Virus record (IMG/VR): IMGVR_UViG_3300029319_000003
Span: 1 to 64,000 of that record
DNA length: 64,000 bases
From: a virus
Strand: one strand, 5' to 3'
The position numbers and the translations under genes are program-made. The first letter of the stretch is position 1, and each line of letters opens with the position of its first letter. A model generated the notes under the pieces. That model saw only the letters and a program-made list of their open reading frames with translations, made no database searches and was not told where the DNA came from. Below, piece after piece: positions 29,422-38,800 of the stretch.

Positions 29422-30135
29422 TTAAAATACTTCGTCTGCTATTCCGTATTCCACGGCTTGTTCTGCTGAAATGTAAACGTCCTCTTTTCTGTTAAAAAGT
29501 TTTTTAATGTGGCGCTTCGTCATATCTGTTTCCGCAGCAAGACAAGTGATGTACACTTCTTGAAGATTTTTAATTTCAGCAACTTCGTTCTCCATAGAAG
29601 ACACTGTGCCGGCATGACCAGAAGACACTTGGTGGATCATCACCCGCGTGTGCTTTCCGATGCGGCGGTTGCCTTTGGTGCCGGCTGCTAACAGCAGGAC
29701 TCCTGCCGACATGACCTTTCCGATGCCAACCGTGTTGATCTCAAAATCTTCAGACTGCAAAAACCTCATCATGTCGTAAATGCCAAACATCTCTGAAGCG
29801 GAACCACCGTGGGTAGATACCACAAATTCCATTGGCTGCTTGACCTCATCGAACCCAGCGTCCAGATCATCAAGATCCTTTGGAACCTTTTTGATGCCAG
29901 TGTGTCGCATCATCAACATCCCACTAAGGATTTCTCCTGACTTTTCTTCGTTTAGATCGCCAATCAGCCCAACTGTTCGCATCGAGGGCGGCTCATCCTC
30001 GGATGAACCTCTTCCACCGAGAACAATAATTGGCTGGGTGAGTTGTTCGACCTCTTCTTCTAAATTTTCTTCTGCGGTGTCGGCTACTTCTTCTTCGCCA
30101 ACAGATTCATCTTCACTTTTCTTTGTTAATCTCAT
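29422..30135 (-). CDS. ClpP-family serine protease (S14)
   Basis: 237 residues. An acidic 50-residue N-terminus (EDESVGEEEVADTAEENLEE) precedes the protease: RTVGLIGDLNEEKSGEILSG, MEFVVSTHGGSASEMFGIYD (oxyanion-loop GGSAS), VGIGKVMSAGVLLLAAGTKG with the nucleophile Ser in MSAG, RVMIHQVSSGHAG with the His, and EDVYISAEQAVEYGIADEVF with an Asp. ClpP-fold enzymes serve some phages as head-maturation proteases. As no T4 gp21-type gene is visible in this window, this is a candidate for tag cleavage, but it lies beside the endolysin and not a capsid gene. Confidence 0.85.
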   Translation of the reverse strand: MRLTKKSEDESVGEEEVADTAEENLEEEVEQLTQPIIVLGGRGSSEDEPPSMRTVGLIGDLNEEKSGEILSGMLMMRHTGIKKVPKDLDDLDAGFDEVKQPMEFVVSTHGGSASEMFGIYDMMRFLQSEDFEINTVGIGKVMSAGVLLLAAGTKGNRRIGKHTRVMIHQVSSGHAGTVSSMENEVAEIKNLQEVYITCLAAETDMTKRHIKKLFNRKEDVYISAEQAVEYGIADEVF

Positions 30136-30138
30136 GCA

Positions 30139-31386
30139 TCACCCAACTGTTTCTTTGATTGCAGTTCTAACAATATCAAACAACTGCTCTCTTGTTAAGA
30201 CAGATTCTGTCATGCGCCCGCTTTCCTCGCCAGAGGCTAGCCCGCGTAGAGTGCGCCCCTTGTCCTTTCCACCGCCACGAATCGCCGGTGAAATAGCCTG
30301 CTGATCTGCGGATCCACCCTTTGCGCGGCGGGGCTTGCCGTCCTTACCCGGCTCTAGGGTGACACCACCAAGTTCTTCAATCATCTTAACGCCCTTTTGG
30401 ATAACCTCATCGTCTGCGTATTCGGGAAGGACGCCGGCAACACCAAGGTCAAGCATGTTTTGTCCAAGACTACCACCCGACGCTTGAACCAACTTCTTCA
30501 TCGCTGCGAGCATCGCCTTGCCACGGGGATTGTTTGGCTCAGAGTTTAACCACTTATCGGTCTTTGCCTTTGCCTGATCCAAGATCGCCTTCTGCTGCTT
30601 AAAAGCAGCCGGGTTCTTCTCGGGATTAAGTTCATCGGGCAACATATCAGGCGTGATCGCAGTAGGAACTTGAAGCAATTCTCCAGAGCGCAAATCAAAA
30701 ATATTATTGTACGGCTCGTCTGTCATAAAGGTGACGCCATCAATGCCATCGAGTTGTTTCTGATAGCCCTTCATCTTTACCACTTCCTGTTGATAGTTCT
30801 GAGAAATATCAGTTGTGATTTCATCTCCAACAGTTCGTTTTCTCTGTGCATCTCGCTCGACGGATGCTTGAGTTGGCACGTTGTTCATAAACACAGCCAC
30901 GTCATACCCCAACTTGACCAACTGCTTCATTCGTTGAGCCATTTTACCAACATCTTCACCGGTGGTGTCAAAAATTAGCGGGTTTGCAATACCAATTAGG
31001 TTTGCTGTGTGACCTCGGGATGCCATCTGGACGACCTTGCGTGCCATCTGTTCCTGATACTTCTTCTCTTCTAACTCTGGATCGCCAGCAGTCTTGTTGA
31101 CAAACTTCATTGAGATACCGAATCTCGGAAACTGCTCTTCAATTTGCTCATCGGGATTGCGAGTTTTAAAATCTTTCGGAAGTTTCAACATGTTCTTAAG
31201 CAGAAACCCCTTTCCAGAACCAGCGGGTCCGAACATAAAGAACGCCTTAAATGGGTACTTGTTCTTAAGAATCGATGCTTCTTCAATAACCTCTGGTGAT
31301 TCAAGTAGGGGGTAGTAATCCTTCAGAGTGTCGGCAACCAGTGCCCGAATCTCGTCCAGTGAGATTTTATTCTTTTCATTTGCCAT
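30139..31386 (-). CDS. P-loop ATPase / zeta-toxin-like kinase
   Basis: 415 residues. KAFFMFGPAGSGKGFLLKNM is Walker A; LIGIANPLIFDTTGEDVGKM is Walker B, followed by VAVFMNNVPTQASVERDAQR, the helix where zeta-toxin and related kinases bind substrate. The C-terminal 200 residues are helical and low in complexity, ending ESVLTREQLFDIVRTAIKET, which resembles the MKISRKELIEIVKEE start of gene 19002-19253. Function unknown; kinase or ATPase. Confidence 0.75.
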   Translation of the reverse strand: MANEKNKISLDEIRALVADTLKDYYPLLESPEVIEEASILKNKYPFKAFFMFGPAGSGKGFLLKNMLKLPKDFKTRNPDEQIEEQFPRFGISMKFVNKTAGDPELEEKKYQEQMARKVVQMASRGHTANLIGIANPLIFDTTGEDVGKMAQRMKQLVKLGYDVAVFMNNVPTQASVERDAQRKRTVGDEITTDISQNYQQEVVKMKGYQKQLDGIDGVTFMTDEPYNNIFDLRSGELLQVPTAITPDMLPDELNPEKNPAAFKQQKAILDQAKAKTDKWLNSEPNNPRGKAMLAAMKKLVQASGGSLGQNMLDLGVAGVLPEYADDEVIQKGVKMIEELGGVTLEPGKDGKPRRAKGGSADQQAISPAIRGGGKDKGRTLRGLASGEESGRMTESVLTREQLFDIVRTAIKETVG

Positions 31387-31774
31387 CTGCTTTTCTCCTG
31401 TTTTGATGCTTTCTTCTTAGAACTTCATTTTGAAAATAATTCATTGCGGTTTTCCAGTTGTACCAATGTGCTAACTGCGAAAATGGACCATATGATTCAA
31501 GCAATGACTTTGCGGTTTCCTTTTGCCACTCCTTGTGATTAAACTCAATTTCATTGCGAACGATTTTAATCCTCTGAGTGTCACCAGTTGCTTCTGCTGC
31601 CATATCTAACATTGTTCTTGCTTGCCAAATATGCTCTTCTGCTCTGGATAAGATTTTCAGTGCTTGAAACTCTGCTGTGTAAAATATTAAAGCGATCCTC
31701 CCAGCCATAAATAGTGCTTGCAAGCCTCTAGTGACAATTACGCCCAAGAAAAAATATAAAAGGTTTTCGACCAC
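31376..31774 (-). CDS. Membrane-anchored helical protein
   Basis: 132 residues from the GTG at 31774 behind GGGAGGTGATA. VVENLLYFFLGVIVTRGLQA is a membrane segment; the rest is helical and charged (LKILSRAEEHIWQARTMLDM, YNWKTAMNYFQNEVLRRKHQ). A terminator lies between this gene and gene 31848-32402. Function unknown. Confidence 0.72.
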   Translation of the reverse strand: MVENLLYFFLGVIVTRGLQALFMAGRIALIFYTAEFQALKILSRAEEHIWQARTMLDMAAEATGDTQRIKIVRNEIEFNHKEWQKETAKSLLESYGPFSQLAHWYNWKTAMNYFQNEVLRRKHQNRRKADGK

Positions 31775-31791
31775 TATCACCTCCCATAAAT

Positions 31792-31830
31792 AAAAAAGCA
31801 CAGAGGTGAAATATACCTCACCCCTGTGCT
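31792..31830 (-). terminator. Rho-independent terminator
   Basis: AGCACAGGGGTGA (31830-31818) pairs with TCACCTCTGTGCT (31809-31797) with one mismatch and an 8-nt loop, followed by T6. It lies directly after gene 31848-32402. Confidence 0.88.
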
Positions 31831-31847
31831 AGTGATATAGGATTTAT

Positions 31848-32402
31848 TTACTTACGCCGGCGAGATTCACGGACCAAACGTGCAGCCACACGGCGAGCGA
31901 CTTCTGCAACCAATTCATCTTCTGTTAGTTCTAAATTGACATTGGCAGCAGCAAGAGCCTTTTCGACCTCCTCAAGCGGAGCCTCATCATCCATTGGCTC
32001 CTCGGCGGCGGCATCAACCGGGGCGGCGTCATCGACAGGCATTTCATCATCAACAGGGGCAGCGTCAGCATCTTCGCCACCCTCAACGGGGGTACCTGTC
32101 ACATCGGAAACAGCACCAGCAATTGCATCTACAATCGCAGCGACGGCTTCAGGTGGAACCTCTTTAGCAGCGGCTTCACCGTCTCCAGCAGGTGCGGCTT
32201 CGGCGGCGGGGTCTTCAGCAGCCATTGGATCTTCCGCAGCAGCGGGGTCTTCCATAGCAGCAGGATCCTCGACGGGAGCCTCCTCTTCCTCTTCTTCGAA
32301 CATAGCCTGATTGCTATCGAAGTAGTTTTCAGTCAGGGCTCCGATGTTCGCCAACTTCATGAATCGACGGATGGTGCCTTCGTTTAGTGTTTTCTTAGCC
32401 AT
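31848..32402 (-). CDS. Acidic Ala/Asp/Pro-rich protein (RRFMKLANI family)
   Basis: 184 residues. MAKKTLNEGTIRRFMKLANI is a start I recognise from proteins of large marine phages. Then a 110-residue Ala/Asp/Glu/Pro-rich stretch with EDPAAAEDPMAAEDP repeats, and a helical C-terminus (ELVAEVARRVAARLVRESRR). The shape, acidic middle with a basic end, fits a scaffolding or core protein, but that is inference. ALRHRLMRLANII at the end of the tagged protein 17248-19005 is similar to RRFMKLANI. Bounded by a terminator downstream. Confidence 0.72.
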   Translation of the reverse strand: MAKKTLNEGTIRRFMKLANIGALTENYFDSNQAMFEEEEEEAPVEDPAAMEDPAAAEDPMAAEDPAAEAAPAGDGEAAAKEVPPEAVAAIVDAIAGAVSDVTGTPVEGGEDADAAPVDDEMPVDDAAPVDAAAEEPMDDEAPLEEVEKALAAANVNLELTEDELVAEVARRVAARLVRESRRRK

Positions 32403-32502
32403 TTTGTAATTTCTCCTACATCACAAGTGTTTTGCCATAAGCGGCATTTTACGATATTAAATAGTTCCGTTATTTGGAAAAGAAACAAAGAATCGACAAC
32501 TT

Positions 32503-32760
32503 TTACTCATAATCAACCAGTCGCTTTCTCAGTTTATCCTTTGCGGCGTCCTCGATTTGCTTAATTCTTACAAAACTGACGCCCTCGCGTTTTGCAATTT
32601 CTCTCAACGTCATCTCGCCATGCTTCTCTACTGCAATGTTTGTGCAGTTCAAATCTTCTTCATAATCAATCCACATGCGGCAAGTTTTATTGGGGCATGA
32701 CACCTCATACCCCTTGCAGGCGGCAACGCAACTCTTGTACTTCTCTTCTGTTTTGCTCAT
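32503..32760 (-). CDS. Small Cys-containing HTH protein, sigma70 region 4-like
   Basis: 85 residues. CVAACKGYEVSCPNKTCRMW places four Cys for a possible zinc or Fe-S site; EMTLREIAKREGVSFVRIKQ, IEDAAKDKLRK is a helix-turn-helix like sigma70 region 4.2. It may direct host RNA polymerase to phage promoters. The combination occurs in large marine phages. Overlaps gene 32757-33080 by four bases. Confidence 0.72.
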   Translation of the reverse strand: MSKTEEKYKSCVAACKGYEVSCPNKTCRMWIDYEEDLNCTNIAVEKHGEMTLREIAKREGVSFVRIKQIEDAAKDKLRKRLVDYE

Positions 32761-33080
32761 AGGTCTGGATGTTCCTTTTCTAAAATATCAAAAATATCTT
32801 CTATCTCTTGTTCGTTTAGCGCGAACTGACTTTTTGTAGATTCTGCGCCTTCTGTCTCTTCGCGCCAAATCTTTCTTTGACGATTGCTTCCAGAATTGGA
32901 CTCTTCACGGGTCGAGTGAATAAACTCCATAATCAGCGGATTGTCAGACAAATACCCGCCGACAATAGTTCTAAAGAAATCGCTTTGTGTCATTCCATCG
33001 TATTGCAATTTCACACGAAGATCCGCATGCCGCTTCGTTGAGTCGTAAAATACAACTTTCTTTTTACTTTCTTGCGTCAC
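32757..33080 (-). CDS. Small protein, unknown function
   Basis: 107 residues: a basic start (SKKKVVFYDSTKRHADLRVK), LQYDGMTQSDFFRTIVGGYL, and an acidic end (LNEQEIEDIFDILEKEHPDL). The DFFRTIVGGYL helix resembles ribbon-helix-helix DNA-binding proteins, a suggestion only. Coupled to the sigma-like gene and to IMPDH/GMPR. Confidence 0.7.
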   Translation of the reverse strand: MTQESKKKVVFYDSTKRHADLRVKLQYDGMTQSDFFRTIVGGYLSDNPLIMEFIHSTREESNSGSNRQRKIWREETEGAESTKSQFALNEQEIEDIFDILEKEHPDL

Positions 33081-34108
33081 CCTTTGTCTCCCAAGATATG
33101 TGGGCGACTCTCCGTAACACTTGCTGGGGATTGTCTTACAAATCTTGCTTTCGCCTGAAGTTCAGCAATGCTCCTCGCGCCGGAATACGAAAGACCCGAC
33201 CGGACGCCTCGACTCAGCCGATCAACAACACCCCTAACCGGACCCTTGAAGTCAACTGTTGTCGTCACACCCTCAAGCGATGAGGCATGACCTCGCCAGT
33301 CATTCTGAGCGTCCTCTGAAGCCATACCACGATACACCTTTTTACGAACCGTGTTGTTGTAAGAGTGCAATAGGTCGCCGGGTGTTTCGACGGTGCCAGC
33401 CAAAAGAGATCCAACCATCACCACATCAGCGCCGGCTGCGAGCGCTTTGACAATATCTCCAGATGATCGAATACCCCCATCTGCAATGATGGGCACATCG
33501 CGATCTGTCTTTGCACATTCAAAAATTGTGTGCAGTCCCGGCAAACCGTGACCAGTTTGCACACGGGTAGAGCAAATGGAGCCACCGCCAATGTTGCAAC
33601 GAACAGAGTCTGCCCCCCAATCAGCAAGAGCATTGAACCCTTCCAGTGTAGCCACGTTTCCAGCCATGATATGAACATGCTCCCCAAATGAACCTCGCAA
33701 GACCTGCAAAGCCTTTCGGACATTTTCATGATGACCATGAGCCACGTCAACACACAGCACGCGACAGCCCGCGTCAAGCAGGGCAGTTGCACGCTCAAGA
33801 TAGTCGCCGGTGACACCGACCGCAGCACCAACTACCGCGAGGGTTCCATTTTTACGCTTAACCTCTTTGACCATTTCAGCCTGTCTTTCAATTGAATTAT
33901 ACCGATGCAAAATTCCAAGACCGCCCAACTTATTCATCTCCATTGCCATCGAGCCTTCCGTAACTGTGTCCATCGGGCTTGAAATAATTGGAATCTCCAA
34001 TTTGAGATGAGCGCCCATATCTACAGAAATATCAATTTCTGAACGGCTGGAAATATCACTGTACTGTGGCTCAAGCAGTACATCATCGTAACTCAGTGTT
34101 TCTTTCAT
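33077..34108 (-). CDS. IMP dehydrogenase / GMP reductase
   Basis: 343 residues: [86 protein letters not shown] with the catalytic Cys, then [34 protein letters not shown] barrel without CBS domains, so closer to GMP reductase in length. The enzymes interconvert GMP and IMP or make XMP. The sequence alone does not settle which. It supports purine supply during infection. Confidence 0.9.
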   Translation of the reverse strand: MKETLSYDDVLLEPQYSDISSRSEIDISVDMGAHLKLEIPIISSPMDTVTEGSMAMEMNKLGGLGILHRYNSIERQAEMVKEVKRKNGTLAVVGAAVGVTGDYLERATALLDAGCRVLCVDVAHGHHENVRKALQVLRGSFGEHVHIMAGNVATLEGFNALADWGADSVRCNIGGGSICSTRVQTGHGLPGLHTIFECAKTDRDVPIIADGGIRSSGDIVKALAAGADVVMVGSLLAGTVETPGDLLHSYNNTVRKKVYRGMASEDAQNDWRGHASSLEGVTTTVDFKGPVRGVVDRLSRGVRSGLSYSGARSIAELQAKARFVRQSPASVTESRPHILGDKG

Positions 34109-34109
34109 T

Positions 34110-34436
34110 CTATCCCTCTTCTTTCTTCTTTGCAGTGCGACGGGTACGACGCTTTGGTTCTGGCTCGGGTTCTGGCTCGGGTTCTGGCTCGGGTTCTGGT
34201 ACCGGCTCAGGGGCGGGCTGCGGTTCTTGTGGTTGTTGGTTGGACTTCTGAAGGTTCATCAACATCCCTTCAGTCTCCTGCGCCCGTAGTAGTTCAGCAA
34301 CCAAATCATAAATTCTTTCTTGCTGTTCGGGAGAGCCATCCACTGGTTCCTCCAGTAAACTTACAAGGGCTGAAAGAGCCGTTGTTCCCCGATGGGTTGT
34401 ATATTTTCTCATAACGTCAAGTAAATTAGCATTCAT
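34110..34436 (-). CDS. Small protein with Pro-Glu repeat tail
   Basis: 108 residues from the ATG at 34436, just after the stop of the Dam-type gene. MNANLLDVMRKYTTHRGTTA, helical to about 70, then PEPVPEPEPEPEPEPEPEP and a basic end KRRTRRTAKKKEEG. The repeat is coded by an exact 12-base tandem repeat. Possibly a linker plus DNA-binding tail; function unknown. Confidence 0.7.
   Translation of the reverse strand: MNANLLDVMRKYTTHRGTTALSALVSLLEEPVDGSPEQQERIYDLVAELLRAQETEGMLMNLQKSNQQPQEPQPAPEPVPEPEPEPEPEPEPEPKRRTRRTAKKKEEG
34156..34200. repeat. 12-bp tandem repeat coding for PEPE
   Basis: GGTTCTGGCTCG is repeated three times exactly plus nine bases. It encodes the Pro-Glu repeat of gene 34110-34436 and can expand or shrink in steps of four codons. 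Confidence 0.9.
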
Positions 34437-34446
34437 TTTGTTTTCC

Positions 34447-34938
34447 TCATTTTTGCATAGTGCCAAACACCTGTGGCTTGGCTCGATCATATTTAGTTTT
34501 GTCTCCGTCAAATACCACTACTGCTGAAGGGAAAGGAGCAGAATTCTTGCCCTCACCAAACTTAAGCCTGCCTTTGATAAAGTACACCTCGCTCGCCTTC
34601 ATGACATATTGGTGCCAGTACTTTGTATCTGTCCTTGCAGGAATCAACATGACAACTCTTGTGTCTGCATACTTGCCAGATTCATACGCTTTTTTAATCC
34701 ACTTATCAATTCCACGACCATACGGAGGATTAACAAAGACAACATTGCCGAGCCAGTCTTGATCCAGCCCATTGTCTTTCACAGTGTAAAACCTTGCACA
34801 CTTGGCGTTGTCTGCGTTTGCACATGGGTCGAGAGTAAACGGTCCAAACCTCCAGTTGAGTTTGTCAAAAAAATCTTGTGGGGTTGCCCACTCACCAGTA
34901 GCACTGGAAAACATAATCTTTTGTGTTGCTGTGTTCAC
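34447..34938 (-). CDS. Phage N6-adenine DNA methyltransferase (Dam-type, PF05869-like)
   Basis: 163 residues: SSATGEWATPQDFFDKLNWR, FGPFTLDPCANADNAKCARF, GNVVFVNPPYGRGIDKWI, VVMLIPARTDTKYWHQYV, SAVVVFDG. WATPQDFFD, FTLDPCA and NPPYG define the short phage Dam family. Second methylase beside the D12 enzyme at 20473-21252. Overlaps dUTPase by four bases. Confidence 0.92.
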   Translation of the reverse strand: MNTATQKIMFSSATGEWATPQDFFDKLNWRFGPFTLDPCANADNAKCARFYTVKDNGLDQDWLGNVVFVNPPYGRGIDKWIKKAYESGKYADTRVVMLIPARTDTKYWHQYVMKASEVYFIKGRLKFGEGKNSAPFPSAVVVFDGDKTKYDRAKPQVFGTMQK

Positions 34939-35393
34939 TTGTCTGTACTCCCCAGAGCGCCGTGTCCTCGGTCGCTAATTGTGATTGAACTCCAGCCATA
35001 AAGGTTGTCCGTTGGTGTCTCCATCGCCCGAAAATGCACAACGGGAATCATTACCAACTGTGCAATTTTCGTGCCAACTTCAACAACTTGCGTTACTTGA
35101 CCGACATTGTGCAAATTAATAAAAACCTCGCCGTTGTAGCCTGAATCAATTACATGCGCCCCAACGATAAGGCTTCGCTTTGCAGCAACGCTTGACCGGT
35201 TCTTGACCTCCAACATGTAGCCGTGCGGAACACCGAATTTCAAGCCAGTGGGTAGCACCACGCTGTCACCCGGCAAGATGCGAATTGCATCGCTGTCATC
35301 AGGACAGAAGTATACATCCAGCCCCGCATCGCTTGGATTTGCTCGCGACGGGGGGATAGCCTGTGGTCGAACTCTAAAGTACTCTAGCATCAT
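34935..35393 (-). CDS. dut: dUTPase (dUTP diphosphatase)
   Basis: 152 residues with the five motifs: SDAGLDVYF (1), NRSSVAAKRSLIV (2), AHVIDSGYNGEVFINLHN (3), KIAQLVMIP (4) and RGHGALGSTD (5). Trimeric enzyme that hydrolyses dUTP to dUMP, keeping uracil out of DNA and feeding dTMP synthesis. Motif 3 has D-S-G-Y for the common D-x-D-Y. Starts at an ATGATG; either ATG is possible. Confidence 0.93.
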   Translation of the reverse strand: MMLEYFRVRPQAIPPSRANPSDAGLDVYFCPDDSDAIRILPGDSVVLPTGLKFGVPHGYMLEVKNRSSVAAKRSLIVGAHVIDSGYNGEVFINLHNVGQVTQVVEVGTKIAQLVMIPVVHFRAMETPTDNLYGWSSITISDRGHGALGSTDK

Positions 35394-35817
35394 TTTTTTT
35401 AATCTCCTCTGTGATATATTCTACAACTTCTTGGAAGCCATCGAAAGAAAAAGTATTCCTTCCAAAGTTAGCGATTCGGCAGCAAATCACAATATTGTCT
35501 TTAGAGTAATCGCCGTCGTCATCAATCCGGTCAACACTCAAAGCCAGTGGGTGCCGCTTTTCATAAATCCAATCAGGGTCGAGTGGAATGCCAAACCAAT
35601 AGCATCTCTCCTGCTGCCGGTTATACCAAATGTCCTTTAGATCTTCTTTTGAGATATAAATTTTGGCTGGTTCCCAGTTGCCCGACCATGCTCCATTGCC
35701 CTTCCACCGGTCCATATTTGTTTTTGAAGAAATCTTCCACTCGCCATCCTTAAGAAAAGCGCCACACTGTTTGACATTGCCAAAAAGTTTATTAAATGGA
35801 TCCCTTTGTCGTCCCAT
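35374..35817 (-). CDS. HNH-like endonuclease
   Basis: 147 residues. CYWFGIPLDPDW, then PLALSVDRIDDDGDYSKDNI, VICCRIANFGRN, which is the HNH pattern (SxDRID..GY..DN....C...N) with a Cys/Gly in place of the first zinc pair. Many phages carry such small nucleases, free-standing or mobile. It follows DnaE directly; no intron is visible. Confidence 0.72.
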   Translation of the reverse strand: MGRQRDPFNKLFGNVKQCGAFLKDGEWKISSKTNMDRWKGNGAWSGNWEPAKIYISKEDLKDIWYNRQQERCYWFGIPLDPDWIYEKRHPLALSVDRIDDDGDYSKDNIVICCRIANFGRNTFSFDGFQEVVEYITEEIKKNDARVL

Positions 35818-35820
35818 TTC

Positions 35821-38800
35821 TCACCCTAATAGTTTAAAGTTATACCTGATGGAGCGTGTGCTAAAGCCCCACTTCGGATCATAGTCAAGTTTCGCCATGT
35901 ATGGTTTATTAATATGAACCAAGTCAACACCGGGCTTGACCCCCCAGCATTTAATAGAAGTCATTGTGCTTGTTGAATCTGTTACCCGAACAATCCAATA
36001 CGCTTTACCATTCTTTGTCTTCTTTGGTATAACCTCGCGAGGAACAAACCACGCGACCAACAAGTCTGGATCATAGTTGCCCAACGGTGGGACGGCATGT
36101 CCCTCAAGTTTATCTTGAATGCTGCTGTTTAGCACTAAGTGCATAGGAAACACCCCTGTCAAACTGACAAGATATTCAATCTTTTCCTCAACAGAGAAGT
36201 CTCCTTCAGGCTTGTAGAGGTCAATATTCTCAGCGAACTTTTTCTTGTTCTTTGGTCTGTCAACCGCCACCGCAGACCAAAAGTGCTTGAGTCCGGTGAA
36301 CCTGTCATCCATCAAACAATTCAGCGCCTGCGAACGAGTAAGCACGTCGATAACTCTTTTGTTTAGTTTACTATAAGACACGTCCTCATTAAAGAGAAAA
36401 TCTTCAATATTTTGAAATGGACGATTCGCAATAATCTGTTGAATCGCGGCATCGCCAACCCCCTTGACAGAGGTGAATGGCTGGATAAGTGTTTTATCGT
36501 TTGGTCCAATCTCCCACTCAACACCTGAAGTATTAATGTCTAGCGGCTGAATTCTAAAGCCCATCTTCTTAGCGATATTAATTGCCTTCTCCTTGCGGGA
36601 CTCGGGCTCCTTGTCAAGAAAGGAAGCCATCCACTCAACCGGATAGTAGTTAAACAACCAAGCGCACTGATATGAAAGCATGCTGTACGAAACGGCGTGG
36701 GACTTATTGAAACCATATCCTGAGAAGTATTCAAACTTGTCCCACATGCTATCGGCGTCCGACTTTGAGATACCCTTGTCTTCGCAGCCGGAGACAAACT
36801 TATCATAGATCTTCTTCTTCTCAGAGGCACCTTTGCCAGTGCCCTTCTTTGTGAGAAGTTTACGCAAGAGATTACCCTCGTCCAGACTCAAATCGTCTCC
36901 CAGCAAATGAGCAAGAAGCGCGATCTGCTCTTGGAAAATCAGGAACCCGTGAGTCTCTTCAGTGACGCTCCGCACAGTATCATTAAGATACTTAACCATA
37001 GTGTGATTGACCTTGGCATTAACATAGTGCTTGTCAACACCCGCCGACAAAGGACCGGGACGGAAGATTGACGTAATAGCAGCAATGTCAATAATGCTTT
37101 CTGGCTTCGCGCTTACGCAGAACTTTTGTGCGCCGGGTTCAGTGAACTGGAAAATGCCAGCCCACCGACCTTTGTGAAAAACATTCTTAAATACATTCTG
37201 GTCATTAAAGTCAATGGTGTCTGGATGGAGCCTTTCGTTGTAGAACTTTCGCACCTGCTCAAATGTCGGCTCTTCAATATTGTGATGCCGCTTGAGGATA
37301 TGACGAATAGCAGTTTCAATCATACGCAGCGTACCAAGCCCAAGAATATCAAACTTAATAAACCCCATTGGCTCCAAGTGGCGAACATTCTGCCCCTCTG
37401 ACCAAGGCGTCTGGCGCACACCACCAGAATTAATCAGCGGCATACGAGTATCAAGATCCTCGCCAACAACAATGCCGCCGGCATGTCGGGAGCAACTGCG
37501 TACTTGTCCGTACAGGGCGTTAATATGCTCTTTAATATGCGGATACTTCTTCAAGAACGCGCCGAGTGATTCGCTAAACTCCATAACCTCTTCAAAGGTG
37601 GGGTTATAGACACCAGCAGTAATGCCATGCTTCTTCTTCGCCTTGGGCGTTGCCTCATGCAACATGCGCGAAGTTACTTGATTGACCTCAGTAAAAGGAA
37701 TTCGATAGAACTTTGAAATATCTTTAATCAACGACCGCAACTGGAGAGTGTTCCAGTTAGAGATCGGCACCACGCGGCTTTCGCCCCACTCCTGTGAAAG
37801 AATCTCTTTGAGCACCATCGGATCAGACACATCGTAATCAATGTCTGGGTAATCCTTTGCATCAGCCCGCAAGAACCGACTAAACAGCAGTCCATATTTA
37901 ATCGGATCGACCTGCGTGATGCCCAACACATAAGCAACCAGTGAGCCAGCGGCAGATCCGCGACCGGGACCAGCGAGTTGAATTTCTGTTGCCTTGTCGG
38001 CAATCGCCTTCATAGTCAAGAAATACTTGCTGAACCCTCGATCATCAATAACCTGCAACTCACTGCGAAGCCTCTGGATGTATTCGTCGTCCTCCATCTT
38101 TGTCGGGAGTTTTTCACGCATGCCATCCAGACACATCGCTGTCAGTGCCTGTGTCGCGGTCTTGCCCGGTGGCACAACAAAATCAGGAAGGCGAACTTCA
38201 TTGTCAGGAAGGAACGAATCGATACGCTCATGAGCAATCGTGTGAGTTTCAACCAATGACTGACGAATCAGATCATCGTCATATTCAACGCCCGCTCCTT
38301 CCGAATAGTGCTTATATGCTTTCCACATTTCTTCACCATTCTTCGGGTACAACTCATAACCAACCTCATCCACATCAACGGGCAAGTCTGTTGCCATTTC
38401 AAGGTTTTTGCCAAGCCAACCCAACTTCTTGTACAGCAACCTATCCTTCCAAGCGGTCTGGCTCGGATAATGACTGTCGGCAGTAGAAACAAGCGGGATG
38501 CCAAACTCTTGGTGCATCTGGATCACATATTTATTTAATTCATGCTGCTCCGGCACTGCGTTCCACTGGAGTTCCCCATACCAGCGGTCACCAAACACTT
38601 CAATCATCTGCCGGGTGGTTTCGCGCATCGCCTCTAGAATCGCTTCTGAGCCGTCCTCGCGGTTGTCCCACATGTTACCAGCATAAACACCGCCGAGGCA
38701 GGCTGACATGGCAATGATGCCCTCGCTGTGCTCCTTCAGCATCGCATAGTCCATGCGTGGGAACCGATAGAAGTTATCGCCCTCATAGGACTCGGAAATC

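Noticed and set aside
8656-32462. A recurrent CTATTTA sequence on the minus strand (near 8660, 19520, 21633, 32457) as a late promoter
   Set aside because: At two sites it lies too close to the ATG to serve as a -10, and it also occurs inside genes. The T4 late TATAAATA box is not found upstream of the tail genes.
33418-33831. A 137-codon frame within the IMPDH/GMPR gene
   Set aside because: Same-strand shadow in another frame of a well-recognised enzyme.
34156-34200. Tandem repeat as a CRISPR array or origin iterons
   Set aside because: The 12-base unit is in frame in a gene and encodes PEPE. No spacers are present.
35374-35817. HNH gene as part of an intron or intein in dnaE
   Set aside because: dnaE is uninterrupted over 1136 codons, and no splice-site or intein motif is visible at either side.
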